Source: DASQHW01 sp038209365
GTDB taxonomy: Bacteria; Actinomycetota; Acidimicrobiia; IMCC26256; PALSA-610
Assembly: GCA_038209365.1 (NCBI GenBank)
Contig: JBBQXS010000028.1
Coordinates: forward strand, 1 to 58,029
Length of the DNA stretch: 58,029 bases
Reading direction: 5' to 3'
Below are positions 1 through 7,465 of this stretch, one piece after another. How positions within the stretch are numbered: the stretch's first letter is position 1; each line of letters begins with the position of its first letter. Made by a program: the position numbers and the translations under genes. The notes under the pieces are model-generated. The model did no database searches, was not told the DNA's origin, and saw nothing but the letters and a program-made list of their open reading frames with translations.

Positions 1-140
1 TCTGCACCCGCTGCGCCCTGTGCGTCGACCGCTGCCCCACCGGCGTCATCATCTTGGGCAAGGTCACCGACCAATGGCGCGACGGCGACCCCAACGTCCG
101 CACCAACCGACACGGCTACGCCTACGGCGTCCGCTTCTGA
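1..140 (+). CDS. 4Fe-4S ferredoxin-type protein, C-terminal fragment
   Basis: Open from the left edge, read in the frame starting at base 3, and ending in TGA at 138-140; 45 residues are visible. They begin CTRCALCVDRCPTGVI, the C-x2-C-x2-C-x3-CP motif of a cubane [4Fe-4S] cluster, followed by a hydrophilic tail ending in GVRF. The rest of the protein, possibly with a second cluster motif, lies outside the window. The stop is 22 bases before the cytochrome b gene, on the same strand, so it is probably the first gene of that operon visible here and may serve as an electron-transfer subunit for the quinol:cytochrome c complex. The fold is clear from the cysteines; the role is inferred from position. 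Confidence 0.75.
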   Translation, partial: CTRCALCVDRCPTGVIILGKVTDQWRDGDPNVRTNRHGYAYGVRF

Positions 141-162
141 GCCTGGGAAAAGGATGTAAGCG

Positions 163-951
163 GTGGCGAACGGGAACGGCAGCAACGGGCACCGGCCCAA
201 GATCATGGAGCGCGTCGGCGAGATCGGCGAGAAGACGCGCGGTTCGCAGGCGTGGAACTCGATCTTCCGGCCGGGCTCGGTCTTCCGCAAGGGCTACACG
301 GACAGCCCGCGGAACCGCTCGTACGTGATCATGAACAACGTGCTGTTCCACCTTCATCCGGTGAAGGTCAAACGCCACGCCGTGAAGGTCTCGTACACGC
401 TGTGCCTCGGCGGTCTGTCGTTCTTCTTGTTCATATTGCTGACCGTCACCGGCATCTTCTTGATGTTCTTCTACCGGCCGACCGTGACCGAGGCCTACGC
501 GAACGTCCAGTCGCTGGAGACGGCGGTGACGTTCGGATCCCTTGTCCGCAACATGCATCGTTGGGCCGCGCACCTCATGGTGCTGTCTGTGTTCCTGCAC
601 ATGTCGCGCGTCTTCTACCACGGCGCATACAAGTCACCGCGCGAGTTCAACTGGGTCATCGGCATCATCTTGTTGCTGCTCACGCTGCTGCTCTCGTTCA
701 CCGGCTACTTGTTGCCGTGGGACCAGCTGTCGCTGTGGGCCGTGACCGTCGGCACGAACATGATGGGCTACACGCCCGTGTTCGGTCCGCAGGTGAAGTA
801 CGTGCTGCTCGGGAGCAAGGAGATCGGCAGCGAGACGTTGCTGCGATGGTATGTGCTCCATGTGTTGTTATTACCGTTCGTCATCGTGATCTTCATGGCT
901 GTTCACTTCTGGCGCGTCCGCAAGGACGGCGGCATCTCCGGGCCGCTGTAG
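163..951 (+). CDS. b6-type cytochrome b (N-terminal half, haem-binding subunit)
   Basis: Membrane subunit of a quinol:electron acceptor oxidoreductase, 262 aa, four membrane segments. Haem ligands H132/H146 and H233/H248 are spaced 13 and 14 residues apart; the 14-residue second gap is the b6f/Firmicutes type. The protein ends KDGGISGPL, nearly the same as cytochrome b6, so the gene is a split cytochrome b whose C-terminal half is the next gene. Cys81 in the motif CLGG lies where cytochrome b6 has Cys35, the covalent attachment point of haem c(n)/c(i), and is followed by the b6-like stretch YRPTVTEAYANVQ. The GTG start is preceded by AAAGGA. A hydrophilic N-terminal extension of about 60 residues is longer than in chloroplast b6. 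Family assignment is very secure; the extra haem is inferred from the cysteine. Confidence 0.93.
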   Translation: MANGNGSNGHRPKIMERVGEIGEKTRGSQAWNSIFRPGSVFRKGYTDSPRNRSYVIMNNVLFHLHPVKVKRHAVKVSYTLCLGGLSFFLFILLTVTGIFLMFFYRPTVTEAYANVQSLETAVTFGSLVRNMHRWAAHLMVLSVFLHMSRVFYHGAYKSPREFNWVIGIILLLLTLLLSFTGYLLPWDQLSLWAVTVGTNMMGYTPVFGPQVKYVLLGSKEIGSETLLRWYVLHVLLLPFVIVIFMAVHFWRVRKDGGISGPL

Positions 952-970
952 GTCGGAGGGAGGCGCGGAA

Positions 971-1828
971 ATGACCGAAGTTCCCGAACATCTTCTCAAG
1001 CGGAGCCAGGAGCGCCGGAAGGCGCTCGGCCTGCCCGCGGAGGGCGAAGAAGGCGACGACGCGCCCGCGGCGGCCGCACCCGAAGCCGAGGCGCCCGCGG
1101 CTGAGGAAACCGCAGCCGCGCCCGCCGCGTCCGACGGCGGTGGTGACGGCGAGGCGATCACCGAGGACACCGGCGGGGTGCCCGCGCACCTCCTCGAGCG
1201 TTCACGCAAGCGCAAGGCTGCACTCGCGGGCGGCGGCGCCGAAGCGCCGGCTGCCGCCGCGGCGGGAGGTGGCGGTGGACGCGCCGCCGCGACGGCTGTG
1301 GCCGCGCCCGCGCCGACGAGCACCGGGCCGGGCGGACACACCCAACGGTTGCTCACCGTCGTCAAGTCCGGGTCGATCCAGCAGGCGCGCGCCGACGCGC
1401 AGGACAAGGTGCACGTCTGGCCACACCTGCTCGCCATCGAGTTCGCGGCGACGCTCTCGCTGATGGCGTTCGTCACGATCTTCTCGGCCCTCGTGAAGGC
1501 GCCGCTGCTCGGCCTCGCCGACGTGAACCAGACGCCGAATCCGTCCAAGGCGCCGTGGTACTTCCTCGGCTTGCAAGAGCTGCTGAAGATGTTCCAACCG
1601 ATGGTCGCGGGCGTGACGATTCCCGGCGTCGCGTTGGCGTTGCTCGCGATCACGCCCTATGTCGACAAGAACCCGTCGCACAAGCCCGGCGACCGAAAGT
1701 TTGCGATCGTCATGATGACGATGTTCCTGATGATGTGGGCGGCTCTCGTCATCATCGGTTCGTTCTTCCGCGGCGAGGGGTTCAACTTCGTGTTCCCGTG
1801 GAACAAGGGCGTCTTCTTCGAGTTGTAG
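971..1828 (+). CDS. Subunit IV-like cytochrome b C-terminal half with repeat-bearing N-terminal extension
   Basis: 285 aa, partner of the preceding b6-type protein. Residues 125-285 carry three membrane segments and the quinol-site region KAPWYFLGLQELL (APWY at 194-197, the counterpart of PEWY), preceded by VWPH at 149-152. Residues 1-120 are an unusual Ala/Glu/Gly-rich extension that includes two copies of one short motif, VPEHLLKRSQERRKAL (4-19) and VPAHLLERSRKRKAAL (70-85), joined by low-complexity linkers. The extension is predicted cytoplasmic and may be a docking or assembly tail; its function is unknown. ATG start 20 bases after the cytochrome b stop, behind GGAGGGAGG. The split cytochrome b layout matches b6f-like complexes rather than the fused QcrB of mycobacteria. 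Confidence 0.9.
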   Translation: MTEVPEHLLKRSQERRKALGLPAEGEEGDDAPAAAAPEAEAPAAEETAAAPAASDGGGDGEAITEDTGGVPAHLLERSRKRKAALAGGGAEAPAAAAAGGGGGRAAATAVAAPAPTSTGPGGHTQRLLTVVKSGSIQQARADAQDKVHVWPHLLAIEFAATLSLMAFVTIFSALVKAPLLGLADVNQTPNPSKAPWYFLGLQELLKMFQPMVAGVTIPGVALALLAITPYVDKNPSHKPGDRKFAIVMMTMFLMMWAALVIIGSFFRGEGFNFVFPWNKGVFFEL

Positions 1829-1837
1829 GAGCACTCG

Positions 1838-2689
1838 TTGGGCCTCGCAATACTCATCATCGTCATCCTGGTCGTCGCGGCGGTCTCGGTCGTGTTGCTC
1901 GCGAACCGCGCCCGCTCGGCGACGGGATCCCTCTCGCGGGAGACGCGCCGGCGCGACCGCGGTGACGCGACATCGTCGGAAGCGCCGGCGCTGTCGACAT
2001 CCACCGACATCGAGGCGACCGGCCGCGAACGCGCCGACGACACGCGCGCACGGCAGGGCGGCGCGCTCGCCCGGCGGCGCGGTGGCGAGGTCGTGGAGTA
2101 TGACCCGGTCGACGAGGAGGAGCTCGGCGTCACCAGGCGTCAGTTCTTCAACCGCGCCATCCTCATCGCGTTGGGTTTTTCCCTCGCCGGCTTCGCGCCC
2201 GCGATGCTCGCGTTCCTGTGGCCCTTCCGTTCAACGGGCTTCGGCGGCAAGGTGAAGGTCGACAAGACGCTGCCGGACATCGTCAGCTACATCCAGACGA
2301 ACCGGAAGCCGTATTACGTACCGCTCGCTCGCACGTATCTCGTGGCGTACCCGAAGAACGCCCTCCCGGCGGCCAAGAAGGTGTACAACGCGATCGTCGT
2401 CGACGAGATGGAGCACGGGATCGTCGCCCTGTACCAGCGGTGCGTGCATCTCGGTTGCCGAGTCCCGTTCTGCGAGACCTCGCAGTGGTTCGAATGCCCG
2501 TGCCACGGCTCGAAGTACAACAGCGTCGGCGAGAAGAAGGCGGGGCCGGCGCCCCGGGGCCTCGACCGCTGGCCGGCGGTCTTCGACGGCGACGCGGTGA
2601 CGGTCGACACGAGCGGCTCGCCCATTCTGGGGCCGCCGATCGGCACCAACACCACCGGTCAGGAACCGGAAGGTCCTCTGTGCGTGTAA
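1838..2689 (+). CDS. Rieske [2Fe-2S] iron-sulfur protein
   Basis: 283 aa. The two cluster loops are CVHLGC (C202 and H204 ligands, C207 disulfide) and CPCHGS (C220 and H223 ligands, C222 disulfide), as in high-potential Rieske proteins of bc1/b6f complexes. There is an N-terminal hydrophobic segment (3-22), a charged linker, then TRRQFFNRA (99-107) before a second hydrophobic stretch (about 108-130). The arginine pair resembles a Tat-type signal anchor, so the domain probably folds with its cluster before export. The start is TTG at 1838, chosen because AGGAG lies at the right distance and it follows the previous stop by 9 bases. It accepts electrons from quinol at cytochrome b and passes them to the dihaem cytochrome c encoded next. 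Confidence 0.93.
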   Translation: MGLAILIIVILVVAAVSVVLLANRARSATGSLSRETRRRDRGDATSSEAPALSTSTDIEATGRERADDTRARQGGALARRRGGEVVEYDPVDEEELGVTRRQFFNRAILIALGFSLAGFAPAMLAFLWPFRSTGFGGKVKVDKTLPDIVSYIQTNRKPYYVPLARTYLVAYPKNALPAAKKVYNAIVVDEMEHGIVALYQRCVHLGCRVPFCETSQWFECPCHGSKYNSVGEKKAGPAPRGLDRWPAVFDGDAVTVDTSGSPILGPPIGTNTTGQEPEGPLCV

Positions 2690-2711
2690 CCCGGTCCGGG
2701 AGCGTCGCTTC

Positions 2712-4241
2712 GTGATCGCCGCCTTCTGGAAGAACGACCTTCGGCATTTCCTGATCCTGCTGAACTTCATCGCGTTCTCGGTGCTGATCGTCTACCTGCT
2801 CGTCTCGGTGTTGTCGCCGAAACGCGCGCGGCGCGAGGAGCGGGAAGCGCCGAACATCGTCCCGTTCCTCCCCGACGAGGACCTCGAGGGCCGGCGGCTC
2901 GAGCGCGTGCAGGGCTGGGCGCTGATCTTCGCGGCGGTCATCGCGATCGCGCTGCCGATCTACTGGCTCCGCGAGCCGACGCGGCAGGAGCAGACGGTCA
3001 GCTACTTCGACAAGAACGCGACGAACCGCGGCGCAGTGCTCTTCGCCAGCCCGGGCAGCGCGGAGTACCAAGCCGCGACCTCGAAGCAGTGCGCCAACTG
3101 CCACGGCGACAAGGGCCAGGGCGGGGTCGCACCGTTCCGCATCCAGGGCGAGGCGGTGAACTGGAAAGCGCCGCCGCTCAACACCGAAGCGTTGCGATTC
3201 ACCGAGGAACCTGCGTGTGCCGACCCGTCGTTGCGACAGCCCACCACCGTGTGCGAGATCAGCGACATCATCACCTACGGCCGACCCGGCACGCCGATGC
3301 AGGGCTGGGGGATCGCAGGCGGCGGTCCGCTGAACGATCAGGGAGTCTCCGACCTCGTCGCGTTCATCAAGTCGATCCAGCTCAGCCCCACACAAGCGCA
3401 GAAGCAGGCCGCGGACGCGATTGCCATCGCCAAGAACCCGAATCCGGGGCCGAACGACACCTGCCCCGAATACATGTCGTGCCCGGCGATTGCCACGAAG
3501 GACGCTCGCGCGGCGCTCGCGGCCGCCCAGAAGTCTCTCGACGAGCAACGCAAAGCCGCGCGGACCGCCCTCCGGCTTCCCGACGCGACCGATGCCGACC
3601 TGACCACGCGGTGCGAGGGCATCGCCAAGCAGGTCGACGCAAACCCGAGCAACGTCGCACCGGAGCTCAAGGCGGATGCGGTCGCGTGCGGCAGCTTCCT
3701 CGACGCGGCACAGACGGCGAAGGATGCCGAGGCCTCGTTGGCATGGGCGCTCGACTGGCAGTCTCGGCGCGCAAACGTCAGCGACGGGCAGCTGCTGTTC
3801 GAGTTGAACTGTGCGCGCTGTCACACCGAGGGTTGGTCGGTCTTCGATCCGACCGCACCACCGAGCGCGCTCGACGGCGTGAACATCCTCGGCCTTTCCG
3901 GTGGCGGTGGCGGTCAGGGCGGCGGCATCGGCTTCAACCTGCGCGGCGGCGACGTCATGCGCCGGTTCGGGACCGATGAGAGCGGCGGCTTCACCACGCA
4001 AGAGGATTTCGTGAAGCAGGGCTCGGATCCGAACAAGCCCTACGGGATTCTCGGCCTCGGCTCGGGGAAGATGCCGGGCTTCGGCGAGATGCTGACCGCA
4101 GAGGACATCGGCCGGATCGTGGCCTACGAGCGCTACTGCCTCGAGGCGACGAACTACAAGGGCGTCTCGCCGCCGTGCAACACGGACCCCAAGCCGCGCA
4201 CGCCGGCGACGTCCACCACGACGACCGTGGCGAAGGGATGA
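2712..4241 (+). CDS. Membrane-anchored dihaem cytochrome c of the bc/b6f-like complex
   Basis: 509 aa from GTG 2712. Two N-terminal membrane segments (about 12-34 and 68-86) anchor two c-type haem sites: CANCH at 127-131 and CARCH at 367-371, with a probable axial methionine in GSGKMPGFGE near the C-terminus. The roughly 235 residues between the haem sites are hydrophilic and contain additional cysteines (for example DTCPEYMSCP), which is longer than in the dihaem QcrC proteins of other actinobacteria. The C-terminus is Thr-rich. It probably takes electrons from the Rieske centre and hands them to a terminal oxidase, replacing a soluble cytochrome c. Its stop overlaps the next start (ATGA). 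The family is certain; partner and direction of electron flow are inferred from the operon. Confidence 0.9.
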   Translation: MIAAFWKNDLRHFLILLNFIAFSVLIVYLLVSVLSPKRARREEREAPNIVPFLPDEDLEGRRLERVQGWALIFAAVIAIALPIYWLREPTRQEQTVSYFDKNATNRGAVLFASPGSAEYQAATSKQCANCHGDKGQGGVAPFRIQGEAVNWKAPPLNTEALRFTEEPACADPSLRQPTTVCEISDIITYGRPGTPMQGWGIAGGGPLNDQGVSDLVAFIKSIQLSPTQAQKQAADAIAIAKNPNPGPNDTCPEYMSCPAIATKDARAALAAAQKSLDEQRKAARTALRLPDATDADLTTRCEGIAKQVDANPSNVAPELKADAVACGSFLDAAQTAKDAEASLAWALDWQSRRANVSDGQLLFELNCARCHTEGWSVFDPTAPPSALDGVNILGLSGGGGGQGGGIGFNLRGGDVMRRFGTDESGGFTTQEDFVKQGSDPNKPYGILGLGSGKMPGFGEMLTAEDIGRIVAYERYCLEATNYKGVSPPCNTDPKPRTPATSTTTTVAKG

Positions 4242-5053
4242 CCGTGGCATCTCCCATTGCGTTGCTCCACGTGCTCGCCGCCGAGGGCCCGAAGGACGCG
4301 AACATCTGGAACCCGACGATCATCGGCATCCTCACCGTGCTCGCCGCGATCGGGTTGTTCTGCGGCTCCGTGTACCTGCTGCTGGCGACCAACCTCGGCG
4401 CCCGCCTCGGCTTCCTCGTCGCGGCCGCCGGGCTCACGGGATTCATGTTCTTGCTCGCGACGCTGTGGTGGACGTCCGGCAGCAGCGGCATCGACCCGCC
4501 GCACGGACGCTCGCCGCAGTGGAAGGTCGTCGAGGTCCTGAAGGACCCGGCCGAGTCGAAGATCCCGGAGATTCGCGACATCGCGAAGACCGGCAAGCTC
4601 ATCCCACCCGAGAAGCTCACGAACCTGAAGCCGGCGATCGACGCGGCAATCGTCCCCGACAAGTCGCTGAACGGCGAGACGCCACCGGAGAAGCCCTTCG
4701 CGACGCTGGGATTCAGCGACTCGTCGCAGTATCTGATCGAGGACGAAAGCCTCAAGGCCTACGAGCAGGGCGGGGGGACCAAGAACATCTTCTGGCACGA
4801 CGTGGACTACGCGGTCGTGCAGCTGTGCGTCGTGCAGGAGAACGTCACGCCGCCGAAGTGCAACCCGCTGAAGGACACTTCGTACATCGTCCTCAAGCAC
4901 GACCTCGGCGCGCTGCGCCAGCCGGTCGTCGCATACTGGTTCATGTCGCTCTTGCTGTTCGGGCTGAGCCTGCTCGGCCTGCACTGGTACGAACAGGATC
5001 AGCGGGCGCGCAAGCGCGCCGGCCTGACACCGGTCCCCTCATCAGGCGCATAA
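4238..5053 (+). CDS. Membrane protein of unknown function in the cytochrome operon
   Basis: 271 aa from ATG 4238, chosen because it overlaps the cytochrome c stop as ATGA and has GAAGGG just upstream; an in-frame start at 4175 would run 67 bases into the previous gene. Two membrane segments near residues 28-75, a large hydrophilic domain (about 80-225) with two isolated cysteines (VQLCVVQENV, PPKCNP), and one C-terminal membrane segment (about 235-253) followed by a basic tail. No cofactor motif is seen and I do not recognise the family. Its place between the dihaem cytochrome c and a 48-aa membrane protein suggests an accessory subunit or assembly factor of the complex. Confidence 0.8.
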   Translation: MTVASPIALLHVLAAEGPKDANIWNPTIIGILTVLAAIGLFCGSVYLLLATNLGARLGFLVAAAGLTGFMFLLATLWWTSGSSGIDPPHGRSPQWKVVEVLKDPAESKIPEIRDIAKTGKLIPPEKLTNLKPAIDAAIVPDKSLNGETPPEKPFATLGFSDSSQYLIEDESLKAYEQGGGTKNIFWHDVDYAVVQLCVVQENVTPPKCNPLKDTSYIVLKHDLGALRQPVVAYWFMSLLLFGLSLLGLHWYEQDQRARKRAGLTPVPSSGA

Positions 5054-5063
5054 GGGAGTCGAG

Positions 5064-5210
5064 ATGGTTCTCGCCCAGCAGCTGATCGATGCGAGCAAGG
5101 ACGGTGGGGCCGCGTTCGTCGCGATGGCGGTGATGTGCTTCTTGTTCGTAGGGTCGCTGTTCTACATGGACAAGGTCCGCCGCAAGCGCGAAGAGCGGCG
5201 CGGGCGCTAG
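5064..5210 (+). CDS. Single-span small membrane protein (48 aa), likely minor subunit of the cytochrome complex
   Basis: A short ORF from ATG 5064 to TAG 5208-5210, preceded by AAGGGAG at ideal spacing and 10 bases after the previous stop. Residues 17-34 (AFVAMAVMCFLFVGSLFY) form one membrane helix, followed by a strongly basic tail, DKVRRKREERRGR, giving an N-out/C-in topology. Small one-helix subunits are typical of b6f and bc complexes. The stop overlaps the convergent hemL stop by 4 bases, closing the operon. Existence as a gene is well supported by spacing and RBS; the subunit role is inference. Confidence 0.72.
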   Translation: MVLAQQLIDASKDGGAAFVAMAVMCFLFVGSLFYMDKVRRKREERRGR

Positions 5211-6472
5211 GGACGGGCGAGGGCTTCGGCGACTGCGTCGATCGTGGCATCGATGTCGGCGTCGGTGTGGGCCAGGCTCGGGAACAGCGTTTCGTAGCCG
5301 CTCGGCGCGAAGTACACGCCACGTTCGAGCAGCCCGTGGAACAGCTGCGCGTAGCGCAGATGGTCTGCGTGGCGCGCGGCCTCGTAGTCCTCCACCGGCG
5401 CGTCGGCGAAGAACACTCCGAGCAATGTGAACGCGCGCGTGATCTGGGCGACGACGCCGGCGTCGGCGAACGTCTTGCGGAGGCCGTCTTCCAGCCGTTC
5501 CGCGGTACGCGCGAGCTGGTTGTACGCGGCGTGATCGAGCTCGGCGAGCACGGCCAACCCGGCCGCGGTCGCCAGCGGGTTCCCCGAGAGCGTCCCCGCC
5601 TGGTACACGGGACCGAGCGGGGCGAGCTCGTCCATGATCGCGGCGCTCCCACCGACGGCCGCGAGCGGGAGCCCACCGCCGATGACCTTCCCGAAGATCG
5701 AAAGGTCCGGAGTGATGCCGTAACGGGCCTGGGCGCCGCCGAGCCCGACGCGGAAACCGGTGATGACCTCGTCGAGCACCAGCAGTGCGCCGTGGCGCGT
5801 GCACCCGGCCCGCAGCAGGCGCAAGAATTCGTTCTTGGGCGCGACGAGGCCCATGTTGGCGGCGATCGGTTCGACGAGGACGGCCGCGAGCTCGCTGCCG
5901 TGTGCGTCGAGGGCGGCCTCGAGCGCGACGACGTCGTTGTAGGGCACGACGATCGTGTCCGCGACGGTGCCGGGAGTGACGCCGGCGCTTCCCGGTAAGC
6001 CGAGCGTGGCGACACCGCTGCCCGCTTGCACGAGCAACGCGTCGAGGTGGCCGTGATAGCAGCCGGCGAACTTGATGATCTTGTCACGACCGGTCGCGCC
6101 GCGCGCCAGCCTCACCGCGGTCATTGCGGCCTCGGTCCCCGATGACACCAGTCGCACCTTCTCGACGGATCGCACGCGATCGCAGATCGCTTCGGCGAGC
6201 TCGACCTCGCGGGGCGTCGGCGCGCCGTAGGACGTGCCGTCGTACGCGGCGGCGCGCACGGCTTCCACAACCTTCGGCGCGCCGTGCCCGAGGATGGACG
6301 CGCCCCACGACTGCACGTAGTCGATATACGTGCGACCGTCGGTGTCGTAGAGACGGGAGCCATGGGCCCGGGCGACGAAGAACGGCTCACCGCCGACCGC
6401 GCCGAAGGCTCGGACGGGCGAGTTCACGCCGCCGGGAATGCGCGCGAGCGCGCGCTCGTTCCAGTCGGTCAC
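5207..6472 (-). CDS. hemL: Glutamate-1-semialdehyde 2,1-aminomutase
   Basis: 421 aa; PLP-dependent conversion of glutamate-1-semialdehyde to 5-aminolevulinate, the second step of the C5 haem route begun by HemA. Family landmarks: GGVNSPVRAF near the N-terminus, SSGTEAAMTAVRLAR, GCYHGH, LDEVITGFRVG and the Schiff-base lysine K262 in FGKVIGGGLP. The start GTG 6472 overlaps the hemB stop as GTGA; the reading frame stays open upstream through hemB antisense and was trimmed accordingly. Last gene of the seven-gene rex-hem operon. Length is normal for the family (about 420-430). Confidence 0.96.
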   Translation of the reverse strand: MTDWNERALARIPGGVNSPVRAFGAVGGEPFFVARAHGSRLYDTDGRTYIDYVQSWGASILGHGAPKVVEAVRAAAYDGTSYGAPTPREVELAEAICDRVRSVEKVRLVSSGTEAAMTAVRLARGATGRDKIIKFAGCYHGHLDALLVQAGSGVATLGLPGSAGVTPGTVADTIVVPYNDVVALEAALDAHGSELAAVLVEPIAANMGLVAPKNEFLRLLRAGCTRHGALLVLDEVITGFRVGLGGAQARYGITPDLSIFGKVIGGGLPLAAVGGSAAIMDELAPLGPVYQAGTLSGNPLATAAGLAVLAELDHAAYNQLARTAERLEDGLRKTFADAGVVAQITRAFTLLGVFFADAPVEDYEAARHADHLRYAQLFHGLLERGVYFAPSGYETLFPSLAHTDADIDATIDAVAEALARP

Positions 6473-7455
6473 GGTTGTGCGTGGAGCAACTCGGCGACCT
6501 CGCGCGCGAAGTACGTGAGGATGATCTCGGCACCGGCGCGCTTGATCGCGAGCAGGTGCTCGAGCGCGACCGCGGTGCCGTCGAGCCACCCGAGCTGCGC
6601 CGCCGCCCGCACCATCGCGTACTCGCCGCTGACGTGATACGCGGCAACGGGCATGTCGAATGTCGCCCGAACTTCGGCGATCACGTCGAGGTATGCGAGT
6701 GCGGGCTTCACCATCACGATGTCCGCGCCCTCGGCGACGTCGAGCGCGACCTCGGCGATCGCTTCTCGTCCGTTGGCCGGGTCCATCTGGTAGCCGCGCC
6801 GGTCGCCGAACCGCGGCGTGCACTCGGCCGCGTCGCGGAAAGGACCGTAGAGCGCGCTTGCATACTTCGCGGCGTACGCGAGGATCGCCGTCGTCGCGTG
6901 TCCGGTCTCGTCGAGCGCGGCACGGATCGCGCCGACCTGGCCGTCCATCATCCCGCTCGGCGCAACCACATCGGCTCCGGCGTCGGCCTGCGCGATCGCG
7001 ATGCTCGCGTACCGGTCGAGCGTGGCGTCGTTGTCGACATCGCCGCCGGCCGTGATGATGCCGCAATGACCATGGTCGGTGTATTCGTCGAGACAGTCGT
7101 CGGCCATGAGCACGACCGCATCGCCGACCTCGTCACGCAGTTGCCGAAGCGCGAGTTGCACGACGCCGTCGCGCGCGTCCGCTTGTGAGCCCCGCGCGTC
7201 CTTGTGCGCGGGGACCCCGAACAACATCACCGCCGGCACGCCGAGCTCGGCCAGCCCTCGCACCTCCTTGCGGAGACTCTCCTGGGTGTGCTGCACGACA
7301 CCGGGCATCGACGCGACCGGCTCGGGAGCCTCGATGCCTTCCTTCACGAACAGCGGTGCGACGAGATCGTCGACGTGCACGCGGTGCTCGGCGACGAGCC
7401 GGCGGAACGCCGGCGTCCGACGCAGACGCCGGAGCCGGCGTTCGGGGAAGGCCAC
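6469..7455 (-). CDS. hemB: Porphobilinogen synthase (delta-aminolevulinic acid dehydratase)
   Basis: 328 aa; condenses two 5-aminolevulinate molecules to porphobilinogen. Schiff-base lysines lie in AYAAKYASALYGPFRDA and MVKPALAYLDV. The metal loop reads DDCLDEYTDHGHCG (C121, D123, C131), so one of the three zinc cysteines of the E. coli type is replaced by Asp; I recall this C-D-C form from other actinobacteria. GTG 7455 is chosen as start because it lies 10 bases after the hemD stop and gives the usual PxxRxRRLR N-terminus; the longer open frame is antisense noise. Overlaps hemL by 4 bases. Confidence 0.95.
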   Translation of the reverse strand: MAFPERRLRRLRRTPAFRRLVAEHRVHVDDLVAPLFVKEGIEAPEPVASMPGVVQHTQESLRKEVRGLAELGVPAVMLFGVPAHKDARGSQADARDGVVQLALRQLRDEVGDAVVLMADDCLDEYTDHGHCGIITAGGDVDNDATLDRYASIAIAQADAGADVVAPSGMMDGQVGAIRAALDETGHATTAILAYAAKYASALYGPFRDAAECTPRFGDRRGYQMDPANGREAIAEVALDVAEGADIVMVKPALAYLDVIAEVRATFDMPVAAYHVSGEYAMVRAAAQLGWLDGTAVALEHLLAIKRAGAEIILTYFAREVAELLHAQP

Positions 7456-7465
7456 GTCCGCCAGA

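Noticed and set aside
2283..4250. A 655-codon open frame on the minus strand opposite the Rieske and cytochrome c genes
   Set aside because: It is the mirror of highly GC-biased coding DNA; its translation is Arg/Val/Asp/Leu-rich, has no recognised domain and overlaps two certain genes fully.
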